Below, in pieces: positions 1 to 8,141 of a stretch of 64,000 bases of DNA (positions are counted from its first letter, which is position 1; each line of letters begins with the position of its first letter). The DNA is from Stenotrophomonas sp. Iso1. Lineage in GTDB: Bacteria; Pseudomonadota; Gammaproteobacteria; Xanthomonadales; Xanthomonadaceae. The position numbers and the translations under genes were made by a program. The notes under the pieces are model-generated. The model was not told the origin of the DNA. It searched no databases and was given only the letters and a program-made list of their open reading frames with translations. The stretch lies in the NCBI RefSeq assembly GCF_027497995.1, contig NZ_JAODBT010000001.1, forward strand, positions 558,001 through 622,000, written 5' to 3'.

Positions 1-1733
1 TTTAGCTCCATGCTGGTGTTGTTGAAATATTTCAACTCACGTACGTAGTAGCCATCGCCACCGGGTGCGCCGACACCCAGGGCAGCGTTTGCGTTCGTGG
101 AGCCAGAGCTTGCTTTCCTGTACTCCCAATACTCGGCAATCTGTGAGGTACCTTCGTTTTTTGCCTCGAACTTGATGTTGTCCACGCCCACGCTGAGCGT
201 GTGATCACCGACGACCCATTCCAGATCTGCGCGCAGGCCACGCGTTTTGTCCTTGGCATCAATGCTCTGATAGCCACCTTGGATGTTCTTGACCTCATTG
301 CCACCGTTGGCTGCCGGGTTCTGGAAATTGGAGCCAGCAATGTAAGGGGCCCCAGCAACAATCGAGGGGTTGATTTGACGATTTGTGAAATCACTGCTGC
401 CGTAGGTGGCATTCAGCGTCAACGTATCGGTCAGGAAGCCGGTGTACTTCAGGATGCGATAGTCGGTTTCCTTGATGACTGGCGTCGGCACGATTGAGAG
501 CTTTTCACCTTCGGTGAAGTTGCCTAGGTCGTAGTCATGATAGGTACCGCTGTAGTCGTCGTTCTGCTGGAACCAGGTAGCTTCCAATAGGTGATTGTCG
601 GTGATGTTCCAGTTCAGCTTTGCGTAGTACTTGGAATTGTCGTCTTCGGCATGCGTGCTGCGTGCGCTACCCAGAGTATTGGGATTGCTCACCGAGTCGG
701 TCTTGTACCATTCACCGCCAGCGAAGAAGAACAGCTTGTCCTGGATGATCGGGCCGCCGACATAACCGCTGTAACGCGTGGATCCGAATTCAACCCCTTT
801 GCCGCTCTGGTACTTGGTGCCTGCAAGCGTCGGGTCGGCATATCCCCATTGGCACTTTTCGTCCTTATCGACTCCACAGGTGGATGGCAGATTGGGATTG
901 GAATTGAACTGGGACAAATCAATATTCGGCAAGTACAGATCATCGCGACGCGACCGCAGTGACTTGGGTGCCCAATCGATTTGCGCACCGAATTTCCATT
1001 CATTGGTACCGCTCTTGCCGATCTGGCTGATCACGCCGCCGTCCGAGCGACCGTACTTGGCGCTGTAACCGCCGGTATAAGTTTCCTGCTGCGCCACAGC
1101 GACGAACGGAAGGCCGGATCCGCCTAGATTGGAGAGTGGCTCACCAGTGAAGTAGCCATTGATGTAGTACGCATTCTCCGAAGCGCCCGCGCCGCCAAAA
1201 GACACCAAGCCCGCCAATGCGCCGAAGCCGCCCGCACCCGCGACGGCACCCGGAGCCAACATCGCGATAGCTTCGGCGGTGCGGCCGATAGGCAGACGTT
1301 CCAATTGCTCGGCGGTGATGACCGTGCGGGTATCTACGGCAGTGAGATCAATGGAAGCGGCTGCCGTGGCACGAACATTGACCGTCTCCAGCGTAGAGGC
1401 GTTGCCCCCCTCACTTGCTGCGAATGACGCATCGGTACCTGCGCCGACGATGACCGAAACATCACGGGTGCCGACGACCTGGCCGTCGCGTTGCACGGTG
1501 ATTTTGTAGTTGCCGACGGGCAGCGAACTGATGCTGTATCGGCCGTCCGCTCCTACCGTAACTGTACGGGTCACACCACTGTTGCTGGTTGCTTGGACAG
1601 TGGTTCCGCTACCAGTGGCTTGAACGGTGCCGTAGATGCTGCCGCTGGTGCTCTGCGCATAAGCGCCACCAGCGATGCACAGGCTCAGTGCGGCACTGAG
1701 GGCTGCGCGTTGGATTGTCTTGCGCTTGACCAT
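1..1733 (-). CDS. Oar-like TonB-dependent receptor 1 (partial, C-terminus off window)
   Basis: Outer-membrane receptor paralogous to the next gene. About 577 codons are visible and the reading frame is still open at base 1. The ATG at 1731-1733 follows GGAGAGAGAAG and begins MVKRKTIQRAALSAAL, a signal peptide ending near AYA|Q. An N-terminal CarboxypepD_reg-like beta-sandwich (about residues 28-105) comes next, then a TonB-box-like stretch and the plug domain, where the TRTVITAEQL and SFGGAGASENAYYINGYF motifs are shared with its neighbour. Family knowledge: such receptors import substrates too large for porins, powered by TonB-ExbBD. The substrate cannot be read from sequence. It looks like the product of tandem duplication with the 2320-5430 gene, since coding sequence, leader and an upstream gene fragment all match. 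Confidence 0.93.
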   Translation of the reverse strand, partial: MVKRKTIQRAALSAALSLCIAGGAYAQSTSGSIYGTVQATGSGTTVQATSNSGVTRTVTVGADGRYSISSLPVGNYKITVQRDGQVVGTRDVSVIVGAGTDASFAASEGGNASTLETVNVRATAAASIDLTAVDTRTVITAEQLERLPIGRTAEAIAMLAPGAVAGAGGFGALAGLVSFGGAGASENAYYINGYFTGEPLSNLGGSGLPFVAVAQQETYTGGYSAKYGRSDGGVISQIGKSGTNEWKFGAQIDWAPKSLRSRRDDLYLPNIDLSQFNSNPNLPSTCGVDKDEKCQWGYADPTLAGTKYQSGKGVEFGSTRYSGYVGGPIIQDKLFFFAGGEWYKTDSVSNPNTLGSARSTHAEDDNSKYYAKLNWNITDNHLLEATWFQQNDDYSGTYHDYDLGNFTEGEKLSIVPTPVIKETDYRILKYTGFLTDTLTLNATYGSSDFTNRQINPSIVAGAPYIAGSNFQNPAANGGNEVKNIQGGYQSIDAKDKTRGLRADLEWVVGDHTLSVGVDNIKFEAKNEGTSQIAEYWEYRKASSGSTNANAALGVGAPGGDGYYVRELKYFNNTSMEL

Positions 1734-1908
1734 CTTCTCTCTCCAGAAGTTGTGTTGGTTCATGGTTCATGGTTCTTGGTGCTGGTGCCCATGCGGGACC
1801 TAAACGCCAAGTGAACGAACAATAACTGCAGATGAAAGAAAAATTAACATTACATGAACAATATTTTCGAGGGAAATTATTATTTCTTTGTAATTCAGTT
1901 GGTTGCAT
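1734..1908 (-). promoter_or_regulatory. Leader/promoter region of receptor 1, conserved with receptor 2
   Basis: On the minus strand this region matches the one upstream of the second receptor. The RBS GGAGAGAGAAG is identical. A block ending at 1827 (plus strand AGTGAACGAACAATAACT) and an AT-rich block at about 1878-1908 (TTATTTCTTTGTAATTCA) recur at matching distances, apart from a 14-nt insertion made of ATGGTTC direct repeats. The AT-rich block probably holds the promoter; no -35/-10 pair is clear enough to name. Confidence 0.5.
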
Positions 1909-2016
1909 GTCAAGTGCATTGGGTCATAGTGTGATTTTCGACACGGTTTCTGACTGGAGAAGTGCTCACTCAACCAAAATTTTGGTGCGAAGCGAAGGCT
2001 GGACCAACCCGTGGCC

Positions 2017-2115
2017 TCATCGCTCCTAGCCGCGACCGCTCCCTCTCCAGGGCTCCAACAACCACATTTCGATGCTTACGTAGGCTGAGTACGGGAATTG
2101 CAGCGCGACACGCTT
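2017..2115 (-). pseudogene. Frameshifted 3' remnant of a YCII/DGPF gene
   Basis: On the minus strand one frame reads FPYSAYVSIE and a neighbouring frame continues GALERERSRLG. Joined across a frameshift they match the C-terminus of the intact YCII protein at 5724-6095 (FPWSAYGSIE, then GDLEAERVRLG and stop). The remnant ends about 284 nt upstream of receptor 1, almost the same as the 293 nt between the intact gene's stop and receptor 2. The inference is that the receptor duplication carried the 3' end of the upstream YCII gene, which has since decayed. The rest of the 1734-2319 gap holds the receptor leader, the receptor 2 terminator and otherwise nothing recognisable. Confidence 0.65.
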
Positions 2116-2243
2116 TGAGCCAAAGTGACGGCGATAACCCAGCCCAGATGAAGGTGAAGTTTTTCTGATCGACAACTCTGCTGAGTTGGGTGCTTGGAAG
2201 CTTTGTTGCCCTAAAAAATTCATCCAACGCATGCCACCCAGGC

Positions 2244-2272
2244 AAAAAAAAGACCCCGGCCGGAGCCGGGGT
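2244..2272 (-). terminator. Rho-independent terminator of receptor 2
   Basis: GACCCCGGC / GCCGGGGTC form a perfect 9-bp stem with a 4-nt loop. On the minus strand it is followed by a run of eight U (the A tract at 2244-2251), 48 nt past the receptor stop codon. Confidence 0.88.
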
Positions 2273-2319
2273 CAATAGTTGACAGTGAGAGCTATCTCTC
2301 GGAATGGCTGCTTAGACCA

Positions 2320-5300
2320 TCAGAAGTCGTACTGCGCAGACAACCGCACGAAACGGGGAGTCTGGCGGGCCTGTGGCAGCAGATACGTGTTGGACACGGT
2401 GTAAGGGCCGCTTTCGGAGGTCACATCCACCTGCAGGGGCTTATCCTCGTTCAACGCGTTGAACACCTGCAGGTTGAAACCAAGCTTGCCATCCAGGATG
2501 GCGGCAGGGCGGTAGCCCACACTCAGGTCAACATTGCGTGTCCATGCTGTGCGCTTGGCGCCCGGCTTGGCAATCGAGCCGAAGCAGGTGTGATAAGCGG
2601 CGCTATAGCCGATGGGATCGCCCGCATCGGAGCCCTCGTCGATGGTGCCGTCCGGGTTGTAGTAGCCCAGGCAGCTGATCGGCGTACCCGATTGCACCCG
2701 GATGTTGCCGGCCACGGTCCACTCCGGCGTGATCATGTAGCTGCCGAACAGTTTGAGCTGGTGGCGGCGATCATTGGCGAGGTAGCCATCGGCGTACTGC
2801 ATCATCTGCCATGCATCCCAGTCCTGGGTCTTGGAGATGTTGATCTGGCCAAACTCGGACTTCACCTGGCCTTCGTTGTTACCCTCGCTCTTGGAGAACG
2901 TGTACATGACACGGCCTTCCCATGTGCCGTCGAAAGGATGCTCCAGGTACAGGTCGATGGCTTTGTACGTACGCTTCAAGCCCTTCTTGAAGCCCCAGTC
3001 ACTGGACGACATCTTGTAGTCAGCACGTCCACCAATATGGTTGCCGGCCGCGTCCACGTTGGCCAGGCTGAAGGTATTGGTGCCGCCCGGATTGAACATG
3101 TAGCAGGAAGCTACTTCGAGGAAGCGACCGTCATCGGTGGCGGCGATGATCTTGCCCTCCTTCGTCCCGGACTGACTCAGGCCGTTGGCGCTCATGAAGG
3201 TGCCTGGGTCGCAGACGTCATCGATCGAGGACTTCAGGTCGCGGTAGGTCAGCTTGGCGCCGGCAACCCATTTCTCGTTGATCTGCTTGTCAAAGCCCAG
3301 GATGAACTCGTCCTGGTACATGTTCTTCAGGTCCGAGGGAGAGAAGGACAGCACGTCCACCGGCAGACCGTACTCACCGTTGGACGACACCGGGCCTGGA
3401 GAGGGGCCTCCATTGACACCCGATACTGCGGTCAACCCGGTAGGAGCGCCATTGGCGTCGATGCCGGTGTAGGTAAAGTATTCCCGAGTGAAGGTGGACG
3501 CCGAGGCGCCGCGGATAGCCACATTGTTGGGCATGGCCAGATAGTAGCGGCCAGCGTTGCCGAATACCTTCAGGCTTGCATCACCCTCTACGTCCCAGCT
3601 GAAACCCAGACGCGGTGCCCATTGGTTCTTTGAGGACATGTAGGTCTCACCCGAGTTGTTCTTGTTGGTGAACTCGTCGTTGCGTAGACCCACGGTCAGT
3701 AGCAAGGTATCAGCAACTTGCCAGCGGTCTTCCAGGTACCAGGCCTTCTGTTCCAGCGACATGCTGGAATTGCTGAATTGCTTCTGATCATAGACGTAGT
3801 GGCCAGTGCCGCCGGGTGCCCCAACGCCCAAGGCCGCAGAGATGTTGCTTGAGGGATTGCTGGCACTGCGATAGAGCCAATAGTCGGAAACCTGCGAGGG
3901 GCCTTCGTTGTCCGCTTCGAATTTGATGTTGTCCACACCGAGGCTGAGCGTGTGGTCGCCCACCACCCATTCAAGGTCGGCGCGCAGGCCATTGGTGTCA
4001 TTCACACCGTCGCGGCCCTGGTAGCCAGCCAGACGGCTGCGGACAGGAACCTTGCCGTTGAGCGCTGGGTTCTGCAGCGTCGGATCGGAAATATGCGGCA
4101 CACCCGGCAGTACGTAAGGCTTGTCGCGCGCGATGAACTTGCTTTTGCCGTACGTGGCACTCAGGGTCAACGCATCGGTGAGATAGCCGGTGTACTTGAA
4201 GATGCGGTAATCGCTGTCCCGCTCTTGCGCAGTGGGGGTGACCGTGAGCCTGTCACCTATTGCGCTCGTCTCGATGTCATACGAACGGTAATAGCCGCTG
4301 AGATCCCGCTTCTCCTTCATCCACGTTGCTTCAAGCAGGTGGTTGTCGGTGATGTTCCAATCGACCTTGGCGTAGATCTTCGGGCTGTCCGTATCGGCAT
4401 AGGTGCGGCGTGCTGCCCCCAGTGAGCTTGAGTTGGTGTCCTGTTGTGTCTTCTGGGCCTCACCGGCAACGAACAAGAACAGGCGATCGGGAATGATCGG
4501 GCCGCCAACATAGGCGCTGTAGGTCGTGACGTCGGTCTTCTCGCCCTTGCCACGTGAATACAGACTGCCGGCGGCATCCGGATCTTCGTACCCGTAGCCA
4601 TCTGGCAGGGCGGCATTGGGCAGGTAGAGATCCTTGTAGTCCTCACGCAGCGACTTGGGCTCCCACATGACCTGGCCGCCGAAGCTCCATTCGTTGGTGC
4701 CGCGCTTGCCGATCTGGTTGATCACGCCGCCGGCCGAACGGCCGTACTTGGCGCTGTAGCCGCCGGTGAAGGTTTCCTGCTGCGAGATGGCGCCATAGGG
4801 CAGCGAGAAGCCGCCCAGGTTGGAAAGCGGCTCGCCGCTGAAGTAGCCGTTGATGTAGTACGCGTTCTCCGATACACCAGCGCCACCAAAGGACACCAGC
4901 CCGGCCAGCGCGGAGTAACCCGCAGCACCGGCAACCGCGCCCGGTGCCAGCATCGCCAGCGCTTCGGCTGAATGCTGCAGCGGCAGACGGGCCAGTTGCT
5001 CGGCAGTGATCACGGTGCGGGTATCAGTGGTGGTCAGGTCGATCGCAGCCGGCGCGGTGGCCGTCACGGTGATCGCATCGAGGTTTGTGGTGCCAGCGGT
5101 GCTTTGGCCAGCAACAAACGAGCCATCTGCACTGGAGCCGACGATCACCGTGATGTTGCGTGTGCCGATGACCTGATCGCCGCGTTTGACGGTAACGGTG
5201 TAGTTGCCTACCGGCAGTGAGCCGGTGGTGTAGCGGCCGTTGGCATCGGCGGTGACGGTACGGCTGAAGCCGCTGTTATTGACGGCCTGCACGGTCGTGG

Positions 5301-5430
5301 TTGTGCCCGCCTTGACCGGAATGTTGCCTTGGATGCTGCCGGTAGTGCTTTGTGCATGGGCGGCACCTGCGATGCACAGGCTCAGTGCGGCGCTAAGGGC
5401 CGCACGTTGGATTGTCTTGCGCTTGACCAT
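2320..5430 (-). CDS. Oar-like TonB-dependent receptor 2
   Basis: Full-length 1036-residue outer-membrane TonB-dependent receptor. An upstream in-frame ATG would add 21 residues, but I place the start at 5428-5430, where GGAGAGAGAAG gives a good RBS and the signal peptide begins at once (MVKRKTIQRAAL..., cleavage about residue 26, AHA|Q). A CarboxypepD_reg-like domain spans about 27-105, a TonB-box-like DAITVTA lies at about 118-124, and a plug at about 130-250 precedes a long beta-barrel. The final residues SAQYDF end in Phe, as expected for a Bam-targeted barrel. It closely resembles the partial receptor downstream. Substrate unknown. Terminator at 2244-2272. Confidence 0.95.
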   Translation of the reverse strand: MVKRKTIQRAALSAALSLCIAGAAHAQSTTGSIQGNIPVKAGTTTTVQAVNNSGFSRTVTADANGRYTTGSLPVGNYTVTVKRGDQVIGTRNITVIVGSSADGSFVAGQSTAGTTNLDAITVTATAPAAIDLTTTDTRTVITAEQLARLPLQHSAEALAMLAPGAVAGAAGYSALAGLVSFGGAGVSENAYYINGYFSGEPLSNLGGFSLPYGAISQQETFTGGYSAKYGRSAGGVINQIGKRGTNEWSFGGQVMWEPKSLREDYKDLYLPNAALPDGYGYEDPDAAGSLYSRGKGEKTDVTTYSAYVGGPIIPDRLFLFVAGEAQKTQQDTNSSSLGAARRTYADTDSPKIYAKVDWNITDNHLLEATWMKEKRDLSGYYRSYDIETSAIGDRLTVTPTAQERDSDYRIFKYTGYLTDALTLSATYGKSKFIARDKPYVLPGVPHISDPTLQNPALNGKVPVRSRLAGYQGRDGVNDTNGLRADLEWVVGDHTLSLGVDNIKFEADNEGPSQVSDYWLYRSASNPSSNISAALGVGAPGGTGHYVYDQKQFSNSSMSLEQKAWYLEDRWQVADTLLLTVGLRNDEFTNKNNSGETYMSSKNQWAPRLGFSWDVEGDASLKVFGNAGRYYLAMPNNVAIRGASASTFTREYFTYTGIDANGAPTGLTAVSGVNGGPSPGPVSSNGEYGLPVDVLSFSPSDLKNMYQDEFILGFDKQINEKWVAGAKLTYRDLKSSIDDVCDPGTFMSANGLSQSGTKEGKIIAATDDGRFLEVASCYMFNPGGTNTFSLANVDAAGNHIGGRADYKMSSSDWGFKKGLKRTYKAIDLYLEHPFDGTWEGRVMYTFSKSEGNNEGQVKSEFGQINISKTQDWDAWQMMQYADGYLANDRRHQLKLFGSYMITPEWTVAGNIRVQSGTPISCLGYYNPDGTIDEGSDAGDPIGYSAAYHTCFGSIAKPGAKRTAWTRNVDLSVGYRPAAILDGKLGFNLQVFNALNEDKPLQVDVTSESGPYTVSNTYLLPQARQTPRFVRLSAQYDF

Positions 5431-5591
5431 CTTCTCTCTCCAGACATTGCGTTGGTTCTTGGCGCAGGCGCCCATGTGGGAACCCAAACGCAAAGTGAAC
5501 GAACAATGACTCTGGATGTGTCGAGAATTATTTTTCTAAGGGCCCTTAATCAATCCAAAAGAATATTTCTTTCTTATTCAATGTGTTGCGG
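5431..5591 (-). promoter_or_regulatory. Leader/promoter region of receptor 2
   Basis: This is the counterpart of 1734-1908. It has the RBS GGAGAGAGAAG directly before the ATG, a conserved block (plus strand AGTGAACGAACAATGACT, about 5494-5511) and an AT-rich block at about 5561-5591 (ATATTTCTTTCTTATTCA). Conservation of spacing with receptor 1 suggests common regulation. The remainder up to 5723 shows nothing further. Confidence 0.5.
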
Positions 5592-5723
5592 TTGTTTCGC
5601 GGTTGGCCATGCGGACGCCTTCAGCACAGTTTTCCACGGTATGGACAGGACAGTTGCAAGCTCTACCTGCCCTTTTTCCCGCTCTGCCGCTGATGCAGTG
5701 CGCTGACATTGATGTCCGCAAGC

Positions 5724-6095
5724 TCATCCCAACCGTACCCGCTCAGCCTCCAGATCACCCAGCGGCCGTACCTCAATGCTTCCATAGGCTGACCAGGGAA
5801 ATTGCTGTGCAATACGCATTGCTTCTTCCGCATCGGCCGCTTCGATCAGGTTGAAGCCGGCCAATATTTCGCGTGTCTCGGCGAAGGGCCCGTCGGTGAT
5901 GCGGGCTTGGCTTTGGCGGGTGCGTAGCGTCTGCGCGGTGCGGGGTGGCTGCAGTTTCTGTGACAGCAGCACCGTGCCTTCGGCCTGCAGTTTGTCCGCG
6001 TGCTGGATGCAGCGGCGCATCAGCGTGTCGTAGTCGGTTGCCGGCAATGCCTCCAGCAACGTGGGCTCGATGTAGATCAGCAACAGGAATTTCAT
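5724..6095 (-). CDS. YCII-related (DGPF) protein
   Basis: Small cytoplasmic protein of 123 residues. The start is set at MKFLLLIYIEPT (ATG 6093-6095); the ORF has an in-frame ATG 13 codons upstream, but the conserved family N-terminus begins here. The family signature ITDGPFAETREILAGFNLIE is present. YCII-like alpha/beta-barrel proteins have unknown substrates, but DGPF proteins are the standard genomic partners of ECF42 sigma factors, one of which lies at 8142. It is divergent from the second DGPF gene at 6259, so the 163-nt gap should hold promoters in both directions. A decayed copy of its 3' end lies at about 2017-2115. Confidence 0.85.
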   Translation of the reverse strand: MKFLLLIYIEPTLLEALPATDYDTLMRRCIQHADKLQAEGTVLLSQKLQPPRTAQTLRTRQSQARITDGPFAETREILAGFNLIEAADAEEAMRIAQQFPWSAYGSIEVRPLGDLEAERVRLG

Positions 6096-6186
6096 CGCGC
6101 TCGCCTTATCGGGAAGGCGCTCATTTTGCCGCACGGATTCTGCTGCATTGCCGCATTAATTCATTCAGAAAAATAGCCGCCGGCGA

Positions 6187-6213
6187 TGTCGAGAATCCAC
6201 GCACTGGTTCGTC
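6187..6213 (+). promoter_or_regulatory. Candidate ECF42-type promoter of the DGPF cluster
   Basis: TGTCGA at 6187-6192, a 17-bp spacer, then CGTC at 6210-6213, 46 nt upstream of the DGPF start at 6259. From memory, the motif described for ECF42 sigma factors is TGTCGA at -35 and CG(A/T)C at -10, so both elements fit. I found no second spaced copy upstream of the sigma gene or of the minus-strand YCII gene. One promoter for the plus-strand genes is therefore the simplest reading. Confidence 0.6.
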
Positions 6214-6258
6214 GTACTTGATGTGAGCCGGCAAAGGGCTGGCGACGGAGATGCCGCG

Positions 6259-6693
6259 ATGAAAGTGATTGTGTTGGTGAAAGCCTCGGCCGATACCGAG
6301 GCCGGCGTGATGCCCAGCGAGGCCGAATTGGCCGCCATGGGCGCATTCAACGAACAACTGGTCAATGCCGGAATCATGCTGGCCGGCGAGGGCCTGCACC
6401 CCAGTGCGAAGGGGGCACGCGTGCGCTTTGACGGTACCGCCGGACGCAGTGTGATCGATGGCCCGTTCGCCGAGACCCGCGAGTTGGTCGCCGGTTTCTG
6501 GTTGTGGCAGGTGCGCTCGATGGACGAAGCCGTGGAATGGCTCAAGCGTGCGCCCTTCAACACCGAGGGCAGCGAACCGATGGAAGTGGAAATCCGGCCG
6601 ATCTTCGAGGCTGAGGACTTCGGCGCCGCCCTCACTCCGGAATTACAGGCGCAGCAGCAACGTTTGCAGGACCGCATCGACAACCCGCTTTGA
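6259..6693 (+). CDS. YCII-related (DGPF) protein, 144 aa
   Basis: Second DGPF protein of the locus. The start ATG 6259 (MKVIVLVKASADTEAG) follows GGAGATGCCGCG. The motif VIDGPFAETRELVAGFWLWQ is the family signature, and the C-terminal tail (about residues 120-144) is charged and helical. Its catalytic role is unknown; YCII domains carry conserved His/Asp residues proposed for catalysis. It is the first gene of a plus-strand run (DGPF, VOC, VOC, DUF1428, sigma factor) with gaps of 14-145 nt, consistent with co-transcription from the promoter at 6187. Confidence 0.87.
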   Translation: MKVIVLVKASADTEAGVMPSEAELAAMGAFNEQLVNAGIMLAGEGLHPSAKGARVRFDGTAGRSVIDGPFAETRELVAGFWLWQVRSMDEAVEWLKRAPFNTEGSEPMEVEIRPIFEAEDFGAALTPELQAQQQRLQDRIDNPL

Positions 6694-6720
6694 CCCACAC
6701 ACGAAACAGGGAGCAACACC

Positions 6721-7152
6721 ATGAAACTGATTCCGTTTCTCGGCTTCAACGGCAATACCCATGAAGCGATGGCGTTCTACGCCAAAGCACTCGGCGGCAA
6801 GGTGGTTTCGGAGATGAAATACGGCGATATGCCACCGAGCCCGGACATGGACATGGACATGGAAGGTTGCGGAGGCTTCACGCCGGATGCTGACCAGGTC
6901 GCGCACTGCCAGCTTGAAGTGGGCGCGGCGATCCTGATGGCGGCGGATGGTCCTCAGGCCGAAGGGCAGACCGCCACCACCATCAATGTCGATGTAGACA
7001 GCGTCGAAGAAGCCGAACGCGTTTTCGCAGCGCTCGCCGACGGTGGACAGGTGCAGATGCCGCTGGCTGAGACGTTCTGGGCGCGCCGCTGGGGCATGTT
7101 GACTGACCGCTACGGCAAGCCGTGGATGGTCAACTGCATGAAGCCGATGTGA
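6721..7152 (+). CDS. VOC family protein, PhnB-like
   Basis: 143-residue vicinal oxygen chelate protein of the PhnB/YjdN type. It opens MKLIPFLGFNGNTHEAMAFY and includes KALGGKV and the closing DRYGKPWMVN, typical of PhnB-like glyoxalase-fold proteins. These form beta-alpha-beta-beta-beta dimers; substrates are mostly unknown and the family is often misannotated as a ubiquinone methyltransferase. A good RBS, GGGAGCAACACC, precedes the ATG. It lies 27 nt after the DGPF gene, inside the ECF42 locus; PhnB/VOC proteins are known companions of DGPF genes. Confidence 0.88.
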   Translation: MKLIPFLGFNGNTHEAMAFYAKALGGKVVSEMKYGDMPPSPDMDMDMEGCGGFTPDADQVAHCQLEVGAAILMAADGPQAEGQTATTINVDVDSVEEAERVFAALADGGQVQMPLAETFWARRWGMLTDRYGKPWMVNCMKPM

Positions 7153-7166
7153 TCAAGGAGATGACG

Positions 7167-7571
7167 ATGACGACACCACAGATGATTTTTGTGAACCTGC
7201 CCGTACGCGACCTGGAGGCATCGAGGACATTCTTCGGCGCGCTGGGTTACAGCTTCAATCCACAGTTCAGTGACGAAAACGCGGCCTGCATGGTCATCAG
7301 CGATGCCATCTTCGTGATGCTGTTGGTGGAGCCGTTCTTCCAGACCTTCACCCCGCAGCCGCTGAGCGATGCGCGCAAGCAGACTGAAGTCATCACTTGC
7401 CTGTCGTCGGAAAGCCGCGCAGCGGTCGACAAACTGGTGGACAAGGCATTGGCTGCCGGTGCCACCGAGCCGATGCCGGCGCGCGACTACGGTTTCATGT
7501 ATCAGCGCGGCTTCCAGGATCTGGACGGCCACCTGTGGGAGATCGCACACATGGATGGCGAACCCGGCTGA
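7167..7571 (+). CDS. VOC family glyoxalase/bleomycin-resistance-like protein
   Basis: 134-residue VOC protein beginning MTTPQMIFVNLPVRDLEASR. AAGGAG at 7155-7160 is 6 nt before ATG 7167 and directly abuts the alternative ATG 7161, so 7167 is preferred. The body FFGALGYSFNPQFSDENAAC and the C-terminal RGFQDLDGHLWEIAHMD are the usual VOC ends, with H and E as probable metal ligands. It lies only 14 nt after the PhnB-like gene, so an operon is near certain. Substrate unknown. Confidence 0.87.
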   Translation: MTTPQMIFVNLPVRDLEASRTFFGALGYSFNPQFSDENAACMVISDAIFVMLLVEPFFQTFTPQPLSDARKQTEVITCLSSESRAAVDKLVDKALAAGATEPMPARDYGFMYQRGFQDLDGHLWEIAHMDGEPG

Positions 7572-7639
7572 ATCACCGCGTGACCGAGCCGCCTGTGGCG
7601 GCCGGTCAGCGCGCAAATCACGTTACGAAGGAGACACCC

Positions 7640-7996
7640 ATGAGTTACGTCGATGGTTTCGTGTTGCCGGTGCCGCAGGAGCGGCTTGCCGAGTATCGCC
7701 GTATGGCGCGCAAGGCCGGTGCGGTGTGGAAGGATCATGGTGCGTTGGCTTATCTGGAGGCGGTGGCCGATGACGTCAAACCGGGTAAACACACCTCGTT
7801 CCCACAGGCGGTGAAGCTGAAGGAAAACGAGGTGGTGGTCTTCGCCTATATCGTCTACCGCTCGCGTGCGCACCGTGATCGTGTCAACGCCAAGGCGATG
7901 GCCGATCCGCGTCTGGCCGGTATGGATGCCAAGACCATGCCGTTTGATGGAAAGCGAATGTTCTGGGGCGGTTTCAAGCCCTTTCTTGATCTGTGA
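7640..7996 (+). CDS. DUF1428 family protein
   Basis: 118-residue protein starting at ATG 7640 after GAAGGAGACACCC. MSYVDGFVLPVPQERLAEYR, the central KLKENEVVVFAYIVYRSRAHRD and the terminal MPFDGKRMFWGGF are characteristic of DUF1428, a dimeric alpha/beta ferredoxin-like family of unknown function. It lies 68 nt after the VOC gene and 145 nt before the sigma factor; DUF1428 is seen in ECF42-type neighbourhoods. Longer upstream frames are shadows of the VOC gene. Confidence 0.87.
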   Translation: MSYVDGFVLPVPQERLAEYRRMARKAGAVWKDHGALAYLEAVADDVKPGKHTSFPQAVKLKENEVVVFAYIVYRSRAHRDRVNAKAMADPRLAGMDAKTMPFDGKRMFWGGFKPFLDL

Positions 7997-8141
7997 ATAC
8001 GCGCGCCTGCCCGCAGTAATGGGGCAGTATCGAGCGGGCAGGGACGCATGTGGAATCGAATGGACGCAAACGCACGAATGCAGCTGAAACATGCACTCCA
8101 TGCTTGCGTGTGCATCGGCGCGATGGTGTGATTCCTGCCTG

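Noticed and set aside
5519..5524. TGTCGA as a second ECF42 -35 box
   Set aside because: No CG(A/T)C at 16-18 bp downstream, and it points toward the 3' end of the convergently read YCII gene.
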